Positions 23,170-31,563 of a DNA stretch of 32,931 bases are shown one piece after another. This DNA comes from CAYTOF01 sp964439435 (lineage in GTDB: Bacteria > Bacillota > Clostridia > Oscillospirales > QAMX01). The first letter of the stretch is position 1. Each line of letters starts with the position of its first letter. The notes under the pieces were generated by a model. It was given only the letters and a program-made list of their open reading frames with translations. It was not told the origin of the DNA and searched no databases. The DNA is taken from contig CAYTOF010000018.1 in the NCBI GenBank assembly GCA_964439435.1, positions 1-32,931 of the forward strand, read 5' to 3'. A program made the position numbers and the translations under genes.

Positions 23170-24426
23170 ATGGACATCAAAATCACACCCTCACCTTTAA
23201 AAGGCACAACAGCCGCTATTTCGTCTAAGTCTGATGTGCACAGACTTCTCATCGCCTCCGCTCTTTCGGAGAGCGCCACCGCTATATATTTAAATATCAT
23301 GTCCGACGATATCAAAGCGACAATCCGCTGTTTAAGGCAACTGGGAGCTGAAATAACCGAAGAAAACAGCTGCGTCAAAGTATCACCAATCTGTGAAGTA
23401 GATCGCTTTACATCCGGTGTGGACTGTGGCGAGAGCGGCACAACCGCACGCTTTATGCTCCCACTTGTCGCTGCATTGTATGGAAAGGGGACAATCACAG
23501 GCCATGGGCACTTGCCAAATCGGCCCTTCTCGCCTCTTATTGATGCTATGAACAAAAACAGCTGTGTTGTTTCTAAAGTCTTTCCCTTCGAGATAAAAAG
23601 CCCACTGAAATCCGGTGTGTACGAAATCCCCGGGGATGTCAGCTCTCAATTCATATCGGCGCTGCTTATTGCCCTGCCTCTCCTTGACGGTGACAGTGAG
23701 ATACACCTGACAAACCCCTTGCAATCCCTTGGCTATGTGGATATGACCCTCTCCACTTCAAAAACTTTTGGGATAACTGTTTTAAACACAGAAAAGGGTT
23801 ATTTTGTGCCCGGTAGGCAGAAATATCGTTCCCCCGGCACTGTGATTGCCGAGGGCGACTGGTCAAATGCAGCCTTTTGGCTTTGCGGTGGCATTATCGG
23901 CCAAGGGGTTAATCTTACCGGTTTGAAGGCTGATTCCACACAGGGAGATTCTGCTGTGGTTGATATTTTGCAGCGCTTCGGTGCAAAAATCACCGTCGAC
24001 ACAAAGTCGGTCAAAGCATTTCCAAACAAACTAAGAGGCATAGAGATTGATGCCACGGACATTCCGGACCTTGTACCCGTACTTGCGTCCCTTTCCGCTT
24101 TTGCGAAGGGGACAACGGTCATTAAAAACGTATCACGTCTGAGAATCAAAGAAAGCGACAGGTTGCTTGCCATAGTCGAAAACCTGAGCGTCCTCGGGGC
24201 GGATATAGTCGAACAAAATGACAGCTTGATTGTAAAATATAAGTTGCCAAAGGGTGGTTGCCGTGTGAGCGGATACAATGACCACCGTATCGTGATGTCC
24301 ACAGCTATTGTGGCTTCGGTTTGCGACGAACCTGTGATCATAGTCGGAGCTGAGGCGGTTGACAAATCTTATCCGGGATTTTTTGAAGAGTTTAAAAAGA
24401 TGGGAGGAATTGCACATGTCATCTAG
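23170..24426 (+). CDS. aroA: 3-phosphoshikimate 1-carboxyvinyltransferase (EPSP synthase)
   Basis: This enzyme adds the enolpyruvyl group of PEP to shikimate 3-phosphate. The 418-residue protein shows the N-terminal substrate motif SSKSDVHR (Lys20, Ser21, Arg25) and the PEP-binding DCGESGTTARFMLPL. GHLPNRP and the C-terminal catalytic RLRIKESDRL follow, with NDHRIVMS near the end. The two-lobe inside-out barrel has normal length. The usual GDKSISHR form of the first motif is replaced by SSKSDVHR, which keeps the key Lys and Arg. It is tightly packed in the operon (2 bases after aroB, overlapping aroC by 11). Confidence 0.95.
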   Translation: MDIKITPSPLKGTTAAISSKSDVHRLLIASALSESATAIYLNIMSDDIKATIRCLRQLGAEITEENSCVKVSPICEVDRFTSGVDCGESGTTARFMLPLVAALYGKGTITGHGHLPNRPFSPLIDAMNKNSCVVSKVFPFEIKSPLKSGVYEIPGDVSSQFISALLIALPLLDGDSEIHLTNPLQSLGYVDMTLSTSKTFGITVLNTEKGYFVPGRQKYRSPGTVIAEGDWSNAAFWLCGGIIGQGVNLTGLKADSTQGDSAVVDILQRFGAKITVDTKSVKAFPNKLRGIEIDATDIPDLVPVLASLSAFAKGTTVIKNVSRLRIKESDRLLAIVENLSVLGADIVEQNDSLIVKYKLPKGGCRVSGYNDHRIVMSTAIVASVCDEPVIIVGAEAVDKSYPGFFEEFKKMGGIAHVI

Positions 24427-25501
24427 TTTTGGGAAAAACATTAAAGTCACAATTTTCGGCCAGTCTCACTCCGAGGCTATCGGCGTTGTCATCGACGGTT
24501 TGCCCGCAGGAGAGAGCATCTCCTTTGCGGATGTCGAACACTTTCTCGAGCGCAGAGCTCCCGGAAAAAACGCATACTCCACATCCCGCAGAGAGCCCGA
24601 TGTGCCCAGGGTGCTGTCCGGGCTGGCAGGCGGCAAGACCTGTGGTGCGCCTCTGTGTGCGGTCATTGAAAACACCGATGTAAAGAGCTCAGATTATGCG
24701 CCTTTTGCCGACACACCTCGCCCCTCCCATGCCGACTACCCCGCATATGTAAAATATAAAGGCTTTGCTGATGCTCGCGGCGGAGGACATTTTTCCGGTC
24801 GTTTGACCGCTCCCCTTTGTTTTGCTGGGGCTGTGTGCCTGCAACTCCTTTCCCGCCGCGGTATATCTGTGGGAGCTCACATCTCAAGGCTTGCGGGCAT
24901 TGATGATAGGATGTTCGACCCGTTAAACCCCACCGCTGAGCTTGCAGATTTAAGGCAAAGAGAATTCCCCGTCATAGATGAAAATACCGGGCAAAAAATG
25001 GTTGAGAGCATCATTGCCGCCAAAAACGAGGGGGATTCGGTCGGCGGGATCATCGAGTGCTGCGCTTTGGGGCTGCCCGTCGGCGTTGGTGACCCCATGT
25101 TTTTTGGCTTGGAAAATGCACTGAGCTTGGCAATTTTTGGTATTCCCGCCGTCCGAGGCATAGAGTTCGGTACGGGTTTCGCCGCTGCTGATATGCGCGG
25201 AAGCGAACACAATGACCCATACTGCATCGAAGACGGCAATGTAAAAACCACCGCTAATAACAGCGGCGGCGTCATCGGAGGCATAACAAACGGTATGCCC
25301 TTATTGTTTCGGGTGGCCATAAAGCCAACCGCTTCCATCGGGATGGAGCAGGACACAATCTCCCTATCAAGTATGCAGGAGGTCAAGCTGTCCATAAAAG
25401 GCCGCCACGACCCCTGTATTGTCCCGCGTGCGGTGCCTTGTGTGGAGGCGGCTTGCGCCGTGGTCTTGCTCGATCTGCTCATGTCGCGACACAAAATATA
25501 A
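24416..25501 (+). CDS. aroC: Chorismate synthase
   Basis: This enzyme converts EPSP to chorismate with reduced FMN. The 361-residue protein has FGQSHSEAIG at the N-terminus (catalytic His18), REPDVPRVLSGL, the FMN-site GGGHFSGRLTAPL and the C-terminal catalytic segment around RHDPCIVPRAVP. ATG 24416 is preceded by GGGAGG and lies 11 bases inside aroA. The longer frame back to 24359 is only aroA in another frame. 19 bases separate the stop from pheA. Confidence 0.95.
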   Translation: MSSSFGKNIKVTIFGQSHSEAIGVVIDGLPAGESISFADVEHFLERRAPGKNAYSTSRREPDVPRVLSGLAGGKTCGAPLCAVIENTDVKSSDYAPFADTPRPSHADYPAYVKYKGFADARGGGHFSGRLTAPLCFAGAVCLQLLSRRGISVGAHISRLAGIDDRMFDPLNPTAELADLRQREFPVIDENTGQKMVESIIAAKNEGDSVGGIIECCALGLPVGVGDPMFFGLENALSLAIFGIPAVRGIEFGTGFAAADMRGSEHNDPYCIEDGNVKTTANNSGGVIGGITNGMPLLFRVAIKPTASIGMEQDTISLSSMQEVKLSIKGRHDPCIVPRAVPCVEAACAVVLLDLLMSRHKI

Positions 25502-25520
25502 TATAAGAAAGGTGCTCAAA

Positions 25521-26654
25521 ATGGAGAATTTGAGAAGCAAAATAGATGTCCTTGACGACAAATTGGTGGTATTGTTTGAAGAGCGTATGAATATTGCAGA
25601 GCAGATAGGACAGATAAAGCGCGCAGGCTCTCTGCCCGTGGAGGACAGAACGCGTGAGCGTGAAATCATCAACCGTCTGACAAAGAATCAAAGTGATGAG
25701 ATGGCGGGATATGCCAAAATCCTTTACTCCACAATTTTTGATCTCAGCAGATCTTGGCAAAACAGACAGATATACGCGTCAGGTGTTCTTGCTCAAAAGA
25801 TTGAAAAGGCTTTGTCGGAAACACCCAAGCTCTTCCCCCAAAGCGCTACGGTGGCTTGTCAAGGCACAGAGGGCGCATACTCGCAGATTGCCAGTGAAAA
25901 ACTTTTTTCACGCCCAACACTGATGTATACAAACAGCTTTCAAGGGGTTTTCCAAGCGGTAGACAAAAACCTTTGTCAATACGGCCTGCTTCCCATAGAA
26001 AACAGCGTATATGGTTCTGTCAATGAGGTTTATGACCTCATGGAAAAGTATCGTTTCTACATAGCAAAAGCTGTTCGCATGCAGGTGAACCACGTGTTGC
26101 TTGCGAAAAAGAATGTGGATTTTTCGATGATCAAGGAGATCTTTTCCCATGAACAAGCCCTTGGGCAGTGCAGCGAATTCCTATCATCTTTAAAAGGCGT
26201 CAAGGTGACGGTGTGTGCCAACACAGCCATCGCCGCGGAACTGGTGGCCAACCGTGAGGCAAGTGATGCTGCCGCCATATCCTCCAAAAGTTGCGCGGAA
26301 CTGTATGGGCTTTCGATACTCTCGGAACGCGTTCAAAACAGCGACAACAACTACACACGTTTTATCTGTATCTCCAAAGAGCTGGAGATATACCCCGGTG
26401 CCAACAAAACAAGCCTCATGTTCTCCCTGCCTCACCGCCCGGGTTCGCTTTACAGTATAATCGCAAAATTTGCGGCTCTCGGATTGAATCTTACAAAGCT
26501 TGAATCCAGACCCATACTCGGAAAGGACTTCGAGTTTATGTTTTATTTCGATATGGATGCAAGCGTGTATTCCTCCGAACTCATCTCCTTGCTTTCGGAA
26601 CTGGAAAACTCCCCCGAACGCTTCTCCTATCTTGGAAGCTATACAGAGATATGA
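25521..26654 (+). CDS. pheA: Bifunctional chorismate mutase / prephenate dehydratase (P-protein) with ACT domain
   Basis: The first ~85 residues are an AroQ-type chorismate mutase (LRSKIDVLDDKLVVLFEERM ... REREIINRL). Residues ~108-285 form the prephenate dehydratase with ACQGTEGAYS, LLPIENSVYGSV and the catalytic TRF motif (279-281, DNNYTRFICI). Residues ~298-370 are an ACT domain with HRPGSLY and the Phe-binding LESRP (328-331). It makes phenylpyruvate from chorismate, with feedback inhibition by Phe expected from the intact ESRP. This is also the only chorismate mutase in the operon, so it may feed TyrA as well. AAGAAAGGTG precedes ATG 25521; a longer open frame back to 25419 lies inside aroC. 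The stop overlaps the next start as ATGA. Confidence 0.94.
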   Translation: MENLRSKIDVLDDKLVVLFEERMNIAEQIGQIKRAGSLPVEDRTREREIINRLTKNQSDEMAGYAKILYSTIFDLSRSWQNRQIYASGVLAQKIEKALSETPKLFPQSATVACQGTEGAYSQIASEKLFSRPTLMYTNSFQGVFQAVDKNLCQYGLLPIENSVYGSVNEVYDLMEKYRFYIAKAVRMQVNHVLLAKKNVDFSMIKEIFSHEQALGQCSEFLSSLKGVKVTVCANTAIAAELVANREASDAAAISSKSCAELYGLSILSERVQNSDNNYTRFICISKELEIYPGANKTSLMFSLPHRPGSLYSIIAKFAALGLNLTKLESRPILGKDFEFMFYFDMDASVYSSELISLLSELENSPERFSYLGSYTEI

Positions 26655-27889
26655 ATATGCATATAAACTACGGTTTGCTTGGGAAAACACTCTCCCACAG
26701 CCGCTCAAAGCAACTGCACAAACTATATGGCAACCACCTCTATGAGCATTATGAGGTTGATCCTCATATGTTTCGGGCTGTTCTAAATTCTCGGCACTTT
26801 AAGGGCTTGAATATCACCATCCCTTATAAAATAGATGCCATGGTCCATTGTGATGAACTGACACCCACAGCCCGCAGGATTGGGAGTATAAACACTTTGT
26901 ACTTTGAGCACGACAAACTCATCGGGCACAACACCGACCTTGACGGATTTTTATATATGTGTGACCGTGCGGGCATTTTGTTAAAGGACAGAAAGATCAT
27001 TATTCTCGGAAGTGGCGGTACATCTCTGACAGCACAGGTTGCCGCAAAGGTGCGCGGCGCAAAGGAGATTGTCATTATCTCGCGGCAAGGGCCGAAGACC
27101 TATGGCGACCTGTCCGATTTCTCCGACTTTGATGTGCTCATAAACACAACACCCGTCGGCATGTTTCCAAATAACGGCCTCTCCCCTGTCAACCTCGCCA
27201 TATTCAAGCAACTCAAGGGAGTCGTCGATGTGATATACAACCCTTTGAAAACATCGTTTTTGCTGGATGCAGAAAAAAGAGGCATACACTGCACCGGAGG
27301 GCTTTCAATGCTGATGGCGCAGGGTTATTTTTCTAACACCCTTTTCTTTGGCAAACCCTCCTCCACATCCATTGAGGAAGCCTTGCACACAATGGAACGT
27401 GACATGAAAAACATAGTCCTTGTCGGCATGCCCGGATGTGGCAAAACCGTGCTCGGCCGGCTAATCTCCGAAAGATTGTCACGCCCTTTTCTCGATACGG
27501 ATGAGTTGATTTTTGACATCTCAGGCATGCGCGCCCAAGAGATTTTGCTAAAAAACGGGGAGGAACATTTTCGCTCCTTGGAAACAAAGGCAGCACAGCT
27601 TGCCGGCAAGCACACAGGTGCAGTCATCGCCACGGGAGGCGGCATTGTCACACGAGCGGAAAACTACAACGCCCTTGTTCAAAACGGCTTTGTTGTCCAC
27701 ATAGAGAGAGCACTTGAGAAACTGGACATTATCGGCAGACCACTCTCCCAAAACACCCATATGCTCGAAACACTTCACAATAAAAGGCTTCTGCTCTACA
27801 GACAGTTCTCCGATACTTGGGTGAACAACGACGACAGCCAGGAAAATGCAGCCGAGAGGATTATCTCTCTCTTCAACCAAAGGAGCTAA
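26651..27889 (+). CDS. aroE-aroK: Fused shikimate dehydrogenase-shikimate kinase
   Basis: One 412-residue chain holds two enzymes. Residues 1-~245 are shikimate dehydrogenase: substrate loop GKTLSHSRSK, the catalytic Lys60 in NITIPYK, Asp96 in GHNTDLDG and the nucleotide loop GSGGTS (120-125). Residues ~252-412 are shikimate kinase: P-loop GMPGCGKT (259-266), Asp282/Asp284 in LDTDEL, Arg308 in EHFRSLE, TGGGIV (328-333) and the lid Arg363 in GRPLS. No frameshift or stop lies between them, and no second aroE or aroK occurs in the window, so a true fusion is likely. It would carry 3-dehydroshikimate to shikimate 3-phosphate without release. Start ATG 26651 overlaps the pheA stop; ATG 26657 is an alternative. 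Confidence 0.93.
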   Translation: MNMHINYGLLGKTLSHSRSKQLHKLYGNHLYEHYEVDPHMFRAVLNSRHFKGLNITIPYKIDAMVHCDELTPTARRIGSINTLYFEHDKLIGHNTDLDGFLYMCDRAGILLKDRKIIILGSGGTSLTAQVAAKVRGAKEIVIISRQGPKTYGDLSDFSDFDVLINTTPVGMFPNNGLSPVNLAIFKQLKGVVDVIYNPLKTSFLLDAEKRGIHCTGGLSMLMAQGYFSNTLFFGKPSSTSIEEALHTMERDMKNIVLVGMPGCGKTVLGRLISERLSRPFLDTDELIFDISGMRAQEILLKNGEEHFRSLETKAAQLAGKHTGAVIATGGGIVTRAENYNALVQNGFVVHIERALEKLDIIGRPLSQNTHMLETLHNKRLLLYRQFSDTWVNNDDSQENAAERIISLFNQRS

Positions 27890-27891
27890 AT

Positions 27892-28335
27892 ATGAATCTA
27901 CTGGTGATAAACGGACCGAATATAAACATGCTGGGTTTGCGGCAACCCGGGATATATGGCGAGCAAAGCTATCTCGCCCTCTTGGAACTCATCGAAAGCG
28001 CTTGCAAAGGGTTGAGGATAGAAGTAGAGTGTTTTCAGTCAAATCATGAGGGTGCAATTGTCGATAAAATCCAGGAAGCTTATGGCAAGGCTGACGGCAT
28101 AGTGATCAACCCCGCGGCCTACACTCACACGAGCATAGCTATTTTAGATGCCCTACTTTCGGTGGATATACCGACTGTCGAGGTTCATATAAGCGACATC
28201 TACACTCGAGAAAGCTTCAGGCACCGCTCCTATATATCCGCCGCATGCAAAAAAGTCATCACAGGTAAAGGCTTTAATGGATATGTAAAAGCCATAGAGT
28301 TTTTGGCCTCTCTCTCAAAGGATTGTGCCGATTGA
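27892..28335 (+). CDS. aroQ: 3-dehydroquinate dehydratase, type II
   Basis: The 147-residue protein has the type II signatures GPNINMLGLR, the catalytic Tyr22 (PGIYGEQ), QSNHEGAIVDKI, INPAAYTHTS and the catalytic His99 (VEVHISD) with the arginine-rich lid FRHRS. It dehydrates 3-dehydroquinate to 3-dehydroshikimate and forms dodecamers in its family. AAAGGAG precedes ATG 27892, two bases after the preceding stop; the frame back to 27817 is aroE-aroK in another phase. It closes the common pathway and is the last gene of the operon. Confidence 0.95.
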   Translation: MNLLVINGPNINMLGLRQPGIYGEQSYLALLELIESACKGLRIEVECFQSNHEGAIVDKIQEAYGKADGIVINPAAYTHTSIAILDALLSVDIPTVEVHISDIYTRESFRHRSYISAACKKVITGKGFNGYVKAIEFLASLSKDCAD

Positions 28336-28373
28336 ACTCTGATGCAGACAAAATAACTCCTCCTTTGATATAG

Positions 28374-28407
28374 GCAAACCGCGTTTGAAAATACAAACGC
28401 GGTTTGC
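28374..28407. terminator. Terminator at the end of the aromatic operon
   Basis: A 14-bp perfect stem GCAAACCGCGTTTG / CAAACGCGGTTTGC (28374-28387 with 28394-28407) with a 6-base loop lies between convergent aroQ and the disulfide reductase gene. The flanking T tracts are weak, but its strength and place fit a bidirectional stop. Confidence 0.75.
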
Positions 28408-28454
28408 TTGCCTTATATGAACTTGTTCTCCTGGTCCAAATCTGTGAACTTGCC

Positions 28455-30995
28455 TCAGATAAAGAGTGTCGTGGAAGCATTTTCGTTGCTTGAGATATAG
28501 GTTGCAACACCACCAAGCTCAACGCCTTCGATAAGCTCTTCTTTTTTTATACCCATAAGCTCCATGCTCATGGTACAGGCTATGAACCGAACACCGGCAT
28601 CCATAACATTTTTAATCATTGTCTCGATGTCATCCACACTGTGCTTTTTCATGATGCCTTTGATCATCTTACTGCCCATTCCCATCATGTTCATGTTTGA
28701 GAGCGGGAGCTTTTTGGCTCCTCGCGGCATCATCCTCCCAAACATTTTCTCCACTAAATTCTTTTTGACGTGTTCTTTTGTGGGTTTCCTCAATATGTTA
28801 AGCCCCCAGAACGTGAAAAACAGAGTAACCGCCTTGCCTCCGGCTACAGCTCCTTGCGCTATGATCATGGCCGCCAGGGCTTTGTCCAGAGCTCCGGAAA
28901 ACACGACAATTGTGGCATTTTCCTTGGCTAAGCCGGCTGCCGGCTTGGTCATTGCAGCTTTCCCCCCCATACCTTTTCGCACATAAGCCACATAATCCTC
29001 GCCGACTTGCTCCACGGAGATCAGCTCATGGTTATTTGCTTGGCAATAACTCTTGACATCGGTTACAAAACCCGAGTCTGAAGAGAGGATTTTGAACACA
29101 TCACCGTCGGCGGCTTGACTGAGGGCCTTGTAGGTTGCCATCAGCGGACCCGGACAGGCCAAACCCCTTGCATCGACCTCAATTGCGGTTTCGATGCCTT
29201 TTTCTTCAACTTGCTCTATGGTGATATCCCGCTGTGTGTCGGTATCGTGCTTGGGTATGACCGCCGTTATTTGCTGTCCTCTGAGAAGAGGACGTTCACA
29301 GTCACCCGCTTTGAACTTGGCCCAGTTGTATGTGAGATAACCTCCGGATAGATTGTAGAGGTTTTTATATCCTCTTCCTTTTAAGATCATCAGGGCGATA
29401 TGTGCACGCAAGCCAACCCTGCATGTGGCATAAATCGGCGTTTCCAAATCTTCGGGCAATTCGCTCAATCTGTCACGCAGCTCATCCACAGGGATGTTCT
29501 TAGCTCCTTGTATGGGTTCCAACTGACATTCGGCCGGTGTGCGCACATCGAGCAGATATCCGCCATCCTGAACAATGCTGTCGATTTCATTGTAATGCAC
29601 GTATTTATAGGCCCCATCCAGATAGTTGGATGCAATATAACCCAGGATGTTTACAGGGTCCTTGGGTGCCGAAAACGGAGGGGCATAGCAGAGCTCAAGT
29701 TCCGTGAGATTGCGCACTGTCCCGCCAAGGCTTATGGCAGCGGAAATGACGTCGATACGTTTCTCCACCCCATCCGCTCCAACGGCTTGGGCGCCAAATA
29801 TTTTCCCTGTTTCAGGTGAAAACAAGAGTTTGAAGGAGATGTTTTTTGAATCCGGATAATAGCTCGTGTGGTTTGCACGATGGGCGTGTATGGCGATAAA
29901 GGGTATGTTTCTATCCTTCAATTGAGCGGAATTTAAACCCACACAGGCAACGGTAAGGGAAAACACCTTTGCCACCGAGGCGCCGAGAGCACCTTTATAT
30001 GGAATTTTATCTTCAGCATTGTCATCAGATGCCATGTGACCCGCCGCAACCCAGGCCTGTCTGCTTGCGGTTCCCGCCAGCGGAATGGCACTTGGGTGAC
30101 CGGTGATGACCTCTTCTATCTCTATGGCGTCTCCGACTGCATAGACAGAGGGGTCTGCCTCTCCTGTATTGACATCAAGAACACGCAAAAATTCGTCGGT
30201 TTTGATATGAGAGCTTGCATTCAACGCCAATTCGGCGGAGCGTGCAAGGGAACTCTCCGGTGCGACACCAATTGCCAATATGACCAAATCCGCAGACAGC
30301 ACTCGCCCGCTTTCAAGCACCACTTCTTTGCCTTCTTTTTCAAAGCGATGTATTCCGTCGGACAAAGCCAGACTGACGCCCTTTGCGTTCAGCTCCCTGT
30401 GGACAATCTGAGCCATCTCATAGTCCAGATTGCGCATCACCTGAGGCAATTTTTCTACCAAAATCACTTCGAGGCCAAGCTCGGTCAGATTTTCTGCCAT
30501 TTCTATACCGATGAATCCCCCTCCGACCACAACGGCTGTCTTTGGGTGTTTTTCTTCCACAAACCGCTTTATTGCATCGGTGTCCGGGATGTTTCGGAGT
30601 GTGAAGACATTTTCAGCCTCCGCAAGCCCTTTTATCGGCGGGCGAATAGGCCTCGCTCCCGGCGACAGCAGTAGTTTGTCGTAGTTTTCCACATAGGTCT
30701 GATCCGTCTTTTTGTCATGAATTGTGACTGTCTTTAAAGCGCGATCAATGGAAACAACCTCTGACAATATCCTGACATCGACATTGTATCTGGATTTGAA
30801 CTCCTGCGGCGTCTGTACCAAAAGGGCATCTCTGTCCTTTATCACGCCTCCGATATAGTAAGGCAGCCCGCAATTGGCAAAGGAGATGTGTTCGTCTCTT
30901 TCGAACAGGATAATCTCCGCATCTTCCCGCAATCTGCGCAAACGAGCGGCGGTTGTGGCGCCTCCGGCCACTCCGCCGACTATTACAACTTTCAT
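28455..30995 (-). CDS. Four-domain CoA-disulfide/persulfide reductase: flavoprotein-rhodanese-TusA-DsrE
   Basis: Domains in order: an FAD/NAD(P) disulfide oxidoreductase (1-~450) with GGVAGGATTAARLRR and the single active Cys42 in SFANCGLPYYIGG, as in CoA-disulfide reductases. Next is a rhodanese domain (~465-565) with the persulfide Cys525 in CRVGLRA. A TusA-like domain (~605-675) follows with ACPGP (Cys614). Last is a DsrE/peroxiredoxin-like domain (~693-846) with the conserved Cys807 in IACTMSMELMG. All four thiol sites are intact, so the chain could pass a sulfane sulfur from one domain to the next while the flavin part reduces disulfides or persulfides with NAD(P)H. The protein has no signal peptide. 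It follows an ArsR-type regulator by 67 bases on the same strand. Ribosome binding site GAGGGA. Confidence 0.92.
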   Translation of the reverse strand: MKVVIVGGVAGGATTAARLRRLREDAEIILFERDEHISFANCGLPYYIGGVIKDRDALLVQTPQEFKSRYNVDVRILSEVVSIDRALKTVTIHDKKTDQTYVENYDKLLLSPGARPIRPPIKGLAEAENVFTLRNIPDTDAIKRFVEEKHPKTAVVVGGGFIGIEMAENLTELGLEVILVEKLPQVMRNLDYEMAQIVHRELNAKGVSLALSDGIHRFEKEGKEVVLESGRVLSADLVILAIGVAPESSLARSAELALNASSHIKTDEFLRVLDVNTGEADPSVYAVGDAIEIEEVITGHPSAIPLAGTASRQAWVAAGHMASDDNAEDKIPYKGALGASVAKVFSLTVACVGLNSAQLKDRNIPFIAIHAHRANHTSYYPDSKNISFKLLFSPETGKIFGAQAVGADGVEKRIDVISAAISLGGTVRNLTELELCYAPPFSAPKDPVNILGYIASNYLDGAYKYVHYNEIDSIVQDGGYLLDVRTPAECQLEPIQGAKNIPVDELRDRLSELPEDLETPIYATCRVGLRAHIALMILKGRGYKNLYNLSGGYLTYNWAKFKAGDCERPLLRGQQITAVIPKHDTDTQRDITIEQVEEKGIETAIEVDARGLACPGPLMATYKALSQAADGDVFKILSSDSGFVTDVKSYCQANNHELISVEQVGEDYVAYVRKGMGGKAAMTKPAAGLAKENATIVVFSGALDKALAAMIIAQGAVAGGKAVTLFFTFWGLNILRKPTKEHVKKNLVEKMFGRMMPRGAKKLPLSNMNMMGMGSKMIKGIMKKHSVDDIETMIKNVMDAGVRFIACTMSMELMGIKKEELIEGVELGGVATYISSNENASTTLFI

Positions 30996-31062
30996 AATAT
31001 TCCCTCTCTCATATATGTCATTAAATAATATAAAGCGATATGCTTATCGCCAAATCTGCATT

Positions 31063-31371
31063 TTATGTCTTGTCTTTTGTAGCGCTTAAAATCTGACAGA
31101 GATTTATATCCTCTGTCAGAAGTTCCACTATCTCATGCGCCAGAGGATCTATGACATCATAGCATATCTCCCGTCCCTTGCGAACACCGCGGACCACTCC
31201 GCAAGCTTTCAACTTGGTCAGGTGCTGGGACACCGCGCTCTGGCCTATGCCCAGTCTTTCTTGAATCGTGCTGACATTGCAACGATTGTTTTTAAGCCCT
31301 TTCACAATACACAATCTGTGAGGATGAGCGAGTACTTTTAACATAGCGGCGCGCTTATTCAACACCTCCAC
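31063..31371 (-). CDS. ArsR/SmtB-family transcription regulator, candidate sulfur sensor
   Basis: This is a winged helix-turn-helix of ArsR type: AAMLKVLAHPHRLCIVKGL, then the recognition region IGQSAVSQHLTKLKACGVV and the wing RKGREICYDV. Counting from the GTG at 31371 (102 residues) cysteines fall at 21, 31, 57, 70 and 92. The ArsR-type metal pair CVC is absent. Because the next gene handles persulfides, a thiol or persulfide-sensing role as in SqrR/BigR is plausible but unproven. GTG 31371 is chosen because GGGG lies 7 bases before it; a TTG at 31395 would add eight residues. It is probably co-transcribed with the reductase and represses its own promoter. Confidence 0.85.
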   Translation of the reverse strand: MEVLNKRAAMLKVLAHPHRLCIVKGLKNNRCNVSTIQERLGIGQSAVSQHLTKLKACGVVRGVRKGREICYDVIDPLAHEIVELLTEDINLCQILSATKDKT

Positions 31372-31404
31372 AACATAACCCCTTTCACATATCAACTTAT
31401 ATAC

Positions 31405-31435
31405 ATATTATAATATATTGTTATGTATTTTACAA
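31405..31435 (-). promoter_or_regulatory. Promoter and palindromic operator candidate of the arsR-reductase operon
   Basis: Minus strand TTGTAA (31430-31435), a 17-base spacer and a perfect TATAAT (31407-31412). The -10 box lies inside the 12-bp perfect palindrome ATATTATAATAT (31405-31416), a place where an ArsR dimer would block RNA polymerase. The palindrome is pure AT and could be chance. Confidence 0.55.
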
Positions 31436-31460
31436 TGTGTTTTTGAAATATTTAAAAGAA

Positions 31461-31505
31461 AATTCCCCTGAATCTGCAATAACATCTGCAAATACAGGGG
31501 GAATT
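31461..31505 (-). terminator. Terminator of the DUF2156-type gene
   Basis: A stem AATTCCCCTG / CAGGGGGAATT (31461-31470 with 31495-31505, one bulged G) encloses a further TGCA-containing loop. On the minus strand it is followed by TTCTTTT. It lies 58 bases after the stop of the 31564-32451 gene. Confidence 0.65.
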
Positions 31506-31563
31506 TACTTTGTCTTTTAAAACTGTCACTTGTGTGTGGGTATATCTCGGTAAATGGCTGAAC

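Noticed and set aside
23799..24365. 188-codon minus-strand open frame
   Set aside because: It is antisense to aroA, whose motifs are unmistakable; Ser/Pro-rich shadow translation without start signals.
24877..25494. 205-codon minus-strand open frame
   Set aside because: It is antisense to aroC and has no independent support.
30036..30674. 212-codon plus-strand open frame
   Set aside because: It is antisense to the flavoprotein domain of the four-domain reductase; Cys/Arg-rich shadow without ribosome binding site.
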